From contig CABFPE010000352.1 in NCBI GenBank assembly GCA_900660155.1, positions 190,817-254,816 of the forward strand: a stretch of DNA of 64,000 bases, written 5' to 3'. Positions 56,495 through 64,000 of this stretch are shown here, piece by piece; position 1 is the first letter of the stretch; each line of letters opens with the position of its first letter. A model generated the notes under the pieces. The model had not been told where the DNA came from. It did not search any database and saw nothing but the letters and a program-made list of their open reading frames with translations. Position numbers and translations under genes: made by a program. The DNA comes from Hofstenia miamia (taxonomy: Eukaryota > Xenacoelomorpha > Acoela > Hofsteniidae).

Positions 56495-57440
56495 GGTAAA
56501 GGATTACTTCAAACGTTTAAAAAATCTAACCAAAGATGGAATTTTCTTAATAAAAGCATTGGCAAAACTAAAGGGCTAAATATACACAGTGAAAAAATAA
56601 AGCATGATAATAGGATGTACAAAAATAAGAAGGATATCGCAAATATTTTAAACAGAAATTTTGAAAATATGGGTAAATTCAATTTTAAATTTGAAGAAAA
56701 TCGAAACTTTTCATCTCAACAAGCTGATATATGAAGGGAACAGTTTCATTTCAACTTAATTTCCTATCATGATCTTAGAAATGTAGTAAATAAACTAGAT
56801 ACTAATAAATCTTGTGGATCCAGCAACCTACCGTATTGGATAATTAAAAAATATTTCTATATTTTTGGTGAATACCTACTTGTAGCATTTAACCAAATTA
56901 TTATAAATAATGAATTTCCTGCCCTTTTCAACAATCTAATATTTCACCGTTTTTCAAAAAAAGAAGTACCACTAGATCCATTGAACGACTGACCAATTAG
57001 CACACCCTTTCTCAAAAATATTTGAAAAACTTCTAGCTGCATAAATGTATAAGTTTATTAATGCCAATAAAATTTTATCAAGTAATCAATTTGGATTTCG
57101 ACCTAAATTCAGTATCAATTTTATCAATCACAGAAAAAAAATTAAAAAATTCGATTCATAATCTGTTCACAGCGATGGCCTTACTTGATTTAAGTAAATT
57201 ATTTAACTCATTGAATTTCGATATTTTAAAACAACAATTAAGGCGATAAGGTTTTAGTTTCAATGCAATAAATTGTATTATGAGTTTCTTAAGCAATCGC
57301 AAACAACGAGTTAAAATCGACCATATTCTTTCAGAGTATACTTCTACAAATCTTGGTGTGCCCCAAGGAACTGTATACGTCAACGATATGTCAAAATCTT
57401 TGACAAATGGCACTATTTACCAATACACAGATGATACTTG
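56477..57440 (+). pseudogene. LINE ORF2, second copy of RT region with palm motifs
   Basis: This repeats the linker and RT motifs of 55831-56460 with frameshifts and stops, then goes on into the part lacking in the first copy. NQFGFRPKFS precedes ALLDLSKLFNSLNFDILKQQ (motif A, with Asp), FLSNRKQRVKIDHILSEYTS, NLGVPQGTVY (motif B; the usual LGPxLF is deleted) and YQYTDDTW (motif C, YTDD in place of YADD). In combination the two copies cover a nearly full RT. Confidence 0.85.
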
Positions 57441-57605
57441 GATATAAATTTTGTATTTGCCAAAGTTTGTCGGTTGGGGATGGGATGTCAGGATAATATA
57501 GAATGTATGTAGAAATAATGTCGAATCACGAATTATTCAATATATTATGATACAATTATCAAATTTTCTTTCAAATCAATATCTGAAGGCCGGGTTCAGG
57601 CTGAA

Positions 57606-58244
57606 NAAAGTTCATCTCAACAACCTGTTACACTATCTAGGTGTATTAATAGACAGTACTTAAAATTCGATAATTTCTTCTCCCACAAATTAAAAAAGAT
57701 GTCATGTGGAATAAAATATTTGTACCATTTGCCCCATGTAGGAAAATCATCGCATGTAGAACTAATTCATTCATTTGTCTTAAGTCAATTTAATTACTGT
57801 GCCTTTCTTTTTCAAAATCTCAAATCGCAAAAACGTTAATCATTAGCAAAAATGTTTAACTGGGCATTTAGAACACTTAATTATATTGAAAAACATGAAT
57901 CCATAACGCAATTAAGATCATCATATAACATTTTGGCCCCGAATTACTTTATTCAGTATCAATCTTTATGTATGATTCACAAATTTATTCATGAATTAAG
58001 TTCATTAAGTTTTCTTAATAATTACATCAAAATCAATAAAAGAAATAAAACACTTTTTAGCATCAATAATCGTCAAGATTCATTTTCTTTTAAATGTTCA
58101 ATCTCTTGGAATGATTTAAGTATTGATATAAAATGTGAGAAAAACTATAAACACTTCAAGAAAAAAATAAAACAAATTCTATTAAGTAGGCAAACATTAT
58201 TGGGCATAGATAATAAACTCAACGCATCGTCAAATTACTTTTAA
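57606..58244 (+). pseudogene. LINE ORF2 C-terminal region, first copy
   Basis: YLGVLIDS opens the thumb region, followed in broken frames by KKMSCGIKYLYHL and LIHSFVLSQFNYCAFLFQNL. An open frame (57852-58244) continues MFNWAFRTLNYIEKHESITQ, QYQSLCMIHKFIHELSSLSF and SFKCSISWNDLSIDIKCEKN. The stop is followed by 3' untranslated sequence with AATAAATTTGC and about eleven ATT repeats (58353-58385). Confidence 0.85.
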
Positions 58245-58352
58245 AACTGCCCTTTAATTAATACTGCATACTTAATTAGTTTTGTAAATATTTTTGTCAT
58301 GTGTTAGTTTATAATTTTTATATACATTTAAGCAATAAATTTGCTTTGACTC

Positions 58353-58385
<33 letters not shown>

Positions 58386-58386
58386 N

Positions 58387-58889
58387 TGTTTAACTGGGCA
58401 TTTAGAACACTTAATTATATTGAAAAACATGAATCCATAGTGCAATTAAGATCATCATATAATATTTTGGCCGCAAGTTACTTTATTCAGTATCAATCTT
58501 TATGTATGATTCACAAATTTATTCATGAATTAAGTTCATTAAGTTTTCTTAATAATTACATCAAAATCAATAAAAGAAATAAAACACTTTTTAGCATCAA
58601 TAATCGTCAAGATTCATTTTCTTTTAAATGTTCAATCTCTTGGAATGATTTAAGTATTGATATAAAATGTGAGAAAAACTATAAACACTTCAAGAAAAAA
58701 ATAAAACAAGTTCTATTAAGTAGGCAAACATTATTGGGCATAGATAATAAACTCAACGCATGGTCAAATTACTTTTAAAACTGCCCTTTAATTAATACTG
58801 CATACTTAATTAGTTTTGTAAATATTTTTGTCATGTGTTAGTTTATAATTTTTATATACATTTAAGCAATAAATTTGCTTTGACTCTTA
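58387..58889 (+). pseudogene. LINE ORF2 C-terminal region, second copy
   Basis: Nearly identical to 57853-58352 (a handful of substitutions, e.g. NILAPNY against NILAASY), directly after the (ATT)n tail and one N. It ends TTTGACTCTTA without an (ATT)n expansion. Either a tandem second insertion or an assembly join. Confidence 0.85.
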
Positions 58890-60168
58890 ATGGATTACAA
58901 ATTATTTCATTCAGCACTTGCCTTAATAGACCCTGATAACAATTAGGCATTGCGGTATACTGTAGAATTAGAGGGGCTGGCTAGGGTAAACTGCGAATTT
59001 GGTAATCTGACTTCAACAGATGGTTACTCCATAGCTATAGAAACAACCTGAGTCAACCTACGCCAACTCTGATTCCAGAAAATTAATGATATGTATTTAA
59101 ACATAACTAGCTTTCTTTAGGTTACAAAAAGAGTTGTTGTCACTAATTCCACACAGCATCATGCCAAAGATCCATCATAAGCTAAATGTTCCCTAGTAAA
59201 AAAACAAACCCTATTTGTTTCACTTTTTATTATCTATCTCAATAGGTTTTATTATCCCTTGCCCTACATATAAATAATAAATTAAATAAATAGCATGTAG
59301 CTACCTTGCATTCATGCAGGTCAACAGGCATGATTTAACCTCAGTGTAATCTATTATGTGCATTCTTACGAAGAAATAGGAAAGAACAAGTTTTTATTTA
59401 CTAGACATATGCCTAAACATATCCTAATGCAGCCACAATGCAGGGTGTTAGAAGAAGTCACTAATAGTCCCTCCTAGTTTCACGAAAATTCCCAAATTGT
59501 TTTCAGAGCCTATCTAATTATTTTCATAGCAGCCAGGTTAAATATAACCACAGTGTGAGAGAGAGAAGATAACACTAGCATTGAGCTAAACTAATTGATT
59601 GTAAGGAATGAGTTACAGATTTCCCTACGTTTATATACAAATTGATTTTAATACCTGCAATTTGGTTGCAATTTTTCCTCAAAATCAAAGTTGATATTAG
59701 GCAATGTCATGGCATTATCTAGGGGACAATCAACTACTGCACAAATTCGTCTGAATGATGTTTAAAAGAGCAAAATTACAAAATGATTCAAATTAATCAA
59801 AAATAAATCAAAGAATCTATTTTACAAAGGAATTATAAAATATATATTAACTGATATACCTATATGTACATATATATATATATATATAAAATTGCATAGT
59901 AACTTGCTGTTGTCATCTAAGCAAATTCAAGTTCGTTTAATGAAGCTACAAACCTAAAATAAAACGTCATAAGAAGGCGGATCTGTGTTGAATATACCCG
60001 TCTAAGGCATGTTTTATGCTATTTTCTGGAAACATCATAAAATTCCTGGAATTCCCAGTTTTTGCTTAGAATGTACAACAGATTCATTTAGCCAATAAAT
60101 TTAAAAAAACTATAGATTTACACACAATACATTTTCACTGAAAAAACACTATCATTATAGTTTGAAAT
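58890..60168. other. Non-coding AT-rich DNA
   Basis: No feature recognised except a (TA)n run at 59868-59887. The left end of the Tc1 element should lie near the end of this stretch but was not found. Confidence 0.45.
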
Positions 60169-61159
60169 ATGGTCTGTGCTAGTGAAATTTCTCCAACAAA
60201 GCGTGCTCAAATTCATATCTTGTATGAGGAGGGGTACAATTATCACTCTATAGCTGTTAGAATAGGCATGCCAGTATCTTTGGTATTCAGAAGTGTTACT
60301 CGCTATCAGCAACTGCAAAAATTTTCCTCTTGCAAGCGGTCTGAAAGACCAAAGGTGACAACCCCTCAGACTGACTGTCTCATTCACTGTTATGTCGTCA
60401 ATCAATCATTCTCTTCATCTTCAGAAGTCAAAGGAAGTCTAGGTGTGGTAGTGTAGAATGTATCAACATGCACCATTAGGTGCTGATTGAATACTACTTT
60501 TGACCTTCCATCATGCAAACGGGCAGCCAAACACTGATTGTTTTTGAAGAATACCAACACTACACCCCTGAGATGTGGCATCAAGTAATGTTTAGTGATG
60601 AATCCAAGATTTGCCAGTTTACATCATACTGGCCACACGTTTGACGACCAAGAAACCAAAGATTCAAAACACGTTACATGCAACAAACTGTCTGCTCAGC
60701 ACCTTCTGTGATTATTTGCGTTGCTATAACTGTGAATTGGTGTGCTGGTCTCATTTTGTTCCTCACAATAAGACAGTCACAGTCAAGGCTTACCTCAAAA
60801 TAATTCAGGAGAAAGTTCCCATATTTATGCAGCCTCACAGAACATCTGTACTACAACAAGATGGTGCTCCTTTCCAAAGTGCCAAAGTTGTGAAACAGTG
60901 GATTGCATCTCAAGACTTTCAGGTGTTTGAGAACTGGCCAGGAAACTCCCCAGACGCCAACGTCATAGAAAATTGCTGGCATCACATCAAAAACTGTCTG
61001 AGGAAGCGCCAATGCACATCACTCAACAATTTGAAGGTGCAAATTAAAGTGATATGGTGCAAAGAGATTACTGATGATTATTGTAGAAAGCTGTTTGAGT
61101 CAATGTCAAATTGCATTGCTGCCTGTTTGGCCAATAATGGTGGACATACAAAATATTAG
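60169..61159 (+). pseudogene. Tc1-type transposase, broken
   Basis: The N-terminal paired-like DNA-binding region is present in one frame (SPTKRAQIHILYEEGYNYHS, then GMPVSLVFRSVTRYQQ, 60169-60456). The first catalytic Asp is in another frame near 60591 (MFSDESKICQFTSYWPHV). The last segment (60611-61159) holds SVLQQDGAPFQSAKVVKQWI with the second Asp and WPGNSPDANVIENCWHHIKN with the Glu, then the C-terminal ACLANNGGHTKY. All three catalytic positions are preserved across the frames, but the region between 60456 and 60590 is damaged. Typical DD34E Tc1 layout. Confidence 0.9.
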
Positions 61160-61270
61160 TGAGTTTTCTGAATTAACTATTTACTTTTTACACAGTGCTA
61201 TCATATTTTTCTTACATTGTGTTATTATATTGATTCTACATGGTGGTTCCTAAACTTTTGGCCAGTACTG
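60169..61270 (+). mobile_element. Tc1-type transposon, left end missing
   Basis: A transposase pseudogene is followed by the right terminus at 61241-61270, which in reverse complement reads CAGTACTGGCCAAAAGTTTA, a typical Tc1 end, next to TA (61271-61272). The matching left end is absent, so the copy is immobile. Confidence 0.8.
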
Positions 61271-61725
61271 TACATTCACATGCGTTAGTGTCGCTATGGG
61301 TTGCGTACAGTTTTTAGAAATTGAGGGTGTGGGTGTGCGTTGGGTAAATAATTTTAACAATACGGGTAAATTTTCAGGAATGATTTTATGTTTTATTTAT
61401 CATAGGCTATAACTACTACATTAAAATAGAGCAGTGTCCCATATTTGGGCTTCAACTTTAATTCATTGAATGACATTCAAAATTATACATTTTCATAACA
61501 TTCACTCTTCATGAATTAGAAAAAATTAATCAGAAGGGATAAATTTATAGCAAAAAATATTTAGTGGAACAAATCTAATAAATAAAGGTTAGCTCCTTTC
61601 ATTTCGACTGAACTGTCCCTGGACATGTCGGTCTTCACATGCTGCATACAAACGTGGTTCTTGCTTTTCAAGAATTATGTTACTGCAAATACATCGTGTT
61701 GTCCGAAACTTTCTTTACAATACTT

Positions 61726-61830
61726 TTCCCAACAGATGCATAGGTAGAATAGGAATCTTTGAGTATCACCCATGCTCGCCAGATATAACCTCACATGAAT
61801 TTTTTATGGGGTACACTAAAGACAAAGTGT
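61726..61830 (+). pseudogene. Mariner-type transposase relic
   Basis: FPNRCIGRIGIFEYHPCSPD then ITSHEFFMGYTKDKV corresponds to the third catalytic motif of the DD41D-like mariners (FPNRWIGRxGxxxWPPRSPDLTPxDFFLWG). The last Asp is Glu here (SHEFF). It belongs to the same broad group as the intact transposase at 22467-23525 but is a distinct, much older copy. The surrounding 61600-62010 is probably the rest of that element. Confidence 0.75.
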
Positions 61831-62010
61831 AAGGCCAAGGACCGAGAACAATTGAGTAGTGGAAAACCTCGATTGAAGAAGAGTGCAAAGCCATTCCACT
61901 AGAAATTGTGTTCTTGCTCGATGTGGTTTCTATATTCATCTGCTATAATATGAGCGCAAAAACTTTTGATTACTATATACAGATTTCATTTTATGTACAT
62001 TCAAAGAATC

Positions 62011-63935
62011 ATACATTTTTGAGACGCTCTATTTTACAATTACTTTAAATAACTTTTGTGATCTTTATGTAACATCTAAAACTTTTTAGAAATATTGCTC
62101 AAATTATCATTTAACTTGAATGCTATTTTTGTTTTCATTGTAGTGAATTATTAACAAGCGTTAGAGACAAGCACAATTTGCATATCAAATTCTCTTTTGA
62201 CCTCATTTAATGTTGTTTCCACTCATTACAATGATTTATTATGCTATCCCTATTGGGTAGTCGATTCGATTATAATATTCCGAGCTCCGAAGATCATTAC
62301 GCATATTTTTTCATTTCCATTTTGAAAATTCAATGTTGATTTAATTAATCTTGCTGATTGAAGGATATATATTCTTTAACTTTGAAAGGGAAGACTCACT
62401 CAAAATGATAAGTGAAAAGACCATTTCAGTACATCTAGTAGATATACATGTTCTCCTTCCTAATATCATTTATTACCTAGGAAAAAAAAGAATTTTATCT
62501 AGAACATCTAACATTGTTTCCCTTGAATTGATTACATTGTGTTACCCAAATTTCATAAAGGTTTGAATTTACAAAATTTGTGTTAATCTACTTAATTACC
62601 TGATTATAAAGTAAACAAATTCCAAAATAAGTAATGATGCAATCAAACTGTAAAAATATATTCAAATTAACTCCTAAAATATGGAAAGCATTTAGTTAGG
62701 GAGGGGCATTTCTTCATTATTCAGCTCATGATATGTTTTTGCCCATTTCTCCCTGTTGAAATATTTTGCTGTCTTCAAAAACTGTATATTTCATATTTTT
62801 ACATTTGTCGATTCAATATACATTTATGAATGCCGAATAGTTTAACACGTAGTTCCTACACAATATTAACTTTCTTTTGTACACAGTTTGCCCTTCAAAT
62901 ATAATTATGGGTGAAAAATACCCAAACGCACGTCTATGGAGAAAAACCAGAGTACTTGAATGGTTATAAATTGTGGAAGTTTTTAAATAGCCTATATTAG
63001 TCCTATGCATTTGAAAACATTTTGATATTTATGTAATTCCAAAGCGTCCACATCTTTTAAGATATATAAGACTAGGTATGCCACAAAATGTTAAAAAGTA
63101 CAAATTTAAATTTAAAATAATTGAGTTATTAATTTTCCATATTATTACTATAGCGCCATCTTACGCATACTAGTATTTAAAGTATTTAATTGATAAAAAT
63201 ATTATACATTTCATTCAGTTTAGATAGATGAAATCGTTTATTTTCTGCATTAGTCTGTCTTTGGTTGTTTATAGGTATTTATTGTGCTTCTTATAATTAG
63301 TATACATAAAATTTTTCTTAAATTAAATGGTAATTAATTCATAGCATATGGGATACTAGAGTTACAACCTGGTTGTCGGGAATGCGGGTCACCAGGTCGC
63401 CGGGTCAGGGATTGATTGCGGGTCAGTCGGGTCACATATATACAAACAAACTAGTGAAATAAATTATATTAAAGGGCTCACCTCAAAAAAGCGAATTGCA
63501 TTATTACGTAATCGTTGAAGAGCACAAATGCATGTGCGCCTAAAGTGGTTTTATCAGACTTAGAAATATTTTTATGTTGATTTTTTCTGTTTCTTTAATA
63601 GGGCTGTGCGAATTCCTTTGCTTCATTTCGATGTTTAATCCGAATGTTCAGGCAATGTAATTGCAAGTCCGAATACAAATCCAAATTATAAACTTCTATT
63701 TGTTAATAATAGTTACGATTAAAAACTCTTTTGAAACATGAAAAATTTTACTCTACAATAGAAGAATTCAGCTAAGAAATATTATTTACACATTAACCAC
63801 AAAGTGTTAACTCCCGAAATAATAATTGTTAAAAAAATTTAAGTAAGAAATTTCTATCTTCCCCCACAGTGCTTTCCAAAGTTTCAAATTTGAATCCAAC
63901 ATAAAGAAGAATTCGGATTTGATTTCGTACATACG
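62011..63935. other. AT-rich DNA with GC-rich island
   Basis: At 63365-63440 GGGTCACC, CCGGGTCAGGG, GCGGGTCAGTCGGGTC repeat in tandem, like the subterminal words of the hAT-type elements in the large gene. The other end would lie elsewhere. Frames at 62351-62566 and 62813-63010 have no recognised similarity. Confidence 0.45.
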
Positions 63936-63936
63936 T

Positions 63937-64000
<64 letters not shown>
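63936..64000. repeat. (TA)n run at the window edge
   Basis: TA dinucleotides with one ACATATAT interruption continue to the last base. Confidence 0.95.

Larger units (their letters stand above)
55260..58890 (+). mobile_element. APE-type non-LTR retrotransposon, rearranged
   Basis: The plus-strand LINE starts inside its endonuclease and ends with 3' sequence. Two segments occur twice: about 55831-56460 again at 56477-57090 (offset 646 bp), and 57853-58352 again at 58387-58889. The first tail copy carries (ATT)n at its end. Single N characters stand at 57606 and 58386, the second exactly at the junction of the duplicated tails, so part of the arrangement may be an assembly product. Confidence 0.85.

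Noticed and set aside
1..64000. CRISPR arrays, bacterial operons, rRNA and tRNA genes
   Set aside because: None seen; the sequence is a eukaryotic genomic segment and no cloverleaf or rRNA block was recognised. A covariance-model scan could still reveal a tRNA.
1..64000. An entirely new host system such as a defence cluster
   Set aside because: Apart from two spliced genes, all recognisable coding sequence belongs to known transposable-element superfamilies; no gene clustering suggests a new system.

Overview
The window is AT-rich animal DNA with spliced genes, many decayed transposable elements and long (TA)n runs. It is clearly eukaryotic: reading frames are joined by GT-AG introns, and the mobile elements (Penelope-like, APE-type and restriction-endonuclease-type non-LTR, Ty3/gypsy, mariner/Tc1, hAT, MITEs) are the mix found in invertebrate genomes. 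I infer a metazoan, probably an invertebrate, and cannot place it further. One assembly gap (162 N) and two isolated N characters are present.

Layout. 1-9.9 kb: non-coding DNA with a dispersed repeat, a broken hAT transposase carrying a CGGBP1-like zinc finger (3.5-4.7 kb), and a dead DDE (Tc1/IS630-type) element whose inverted ends are arrays of a ~21-bp unit (5.3-6.9 kb). 9.9-11.6 kb: 3' part of an unrecognised serine-rich host gene on the minus strand. 11.6-18.8 kb: old, CpG-poor repeat DNA with a Penelope-like relic, a ~349-bp tandem duplication and a LINE tail. 18.9-21.9 kb: a Penelope-like element (minus) split by a 5'-truncated retroelement with a restriction-like endonuclease; a 14-bp target duplication frames the insertion. 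22.3-23.6 kb: a complete mariner-type transposon with an intact 352-codon transposase and perfect 24-bp inverted ends.

23.8-40.4 kb: the main host gene, on the minus strand. I trace about fifteen exons (about 1,300 codons) with consistent splice sites, and almost all introns are in phase 0. The product is not recognised. Its introns hold two small hAT-type elements with 8-bp target duplications, a 968-bp long-inverted-repeat element, an antisense LINE tail and the assembly gap.

40.4-64 kb: mostly relics. These are a Tc1/mariner fragment, a ~180-bp tandem repeat, a Harbinger-like MITE, a fragment of a recurrent uncharacterised invertebrate protein, a decayed Ty3/gypsy element (48.4-50.9 kb), a rearranged APE-type LINE with two internal direct duplications (55.3-58.9 kb), a broken Tc1 (60.2-61.3 kb) and a mariner relic (61.7 kb). 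The window ends in a (TA)n run. Apart from the two host genes everything recognisable is mobile-element DNA, and only the mariner at 22.5 kb still has an intact transposase.
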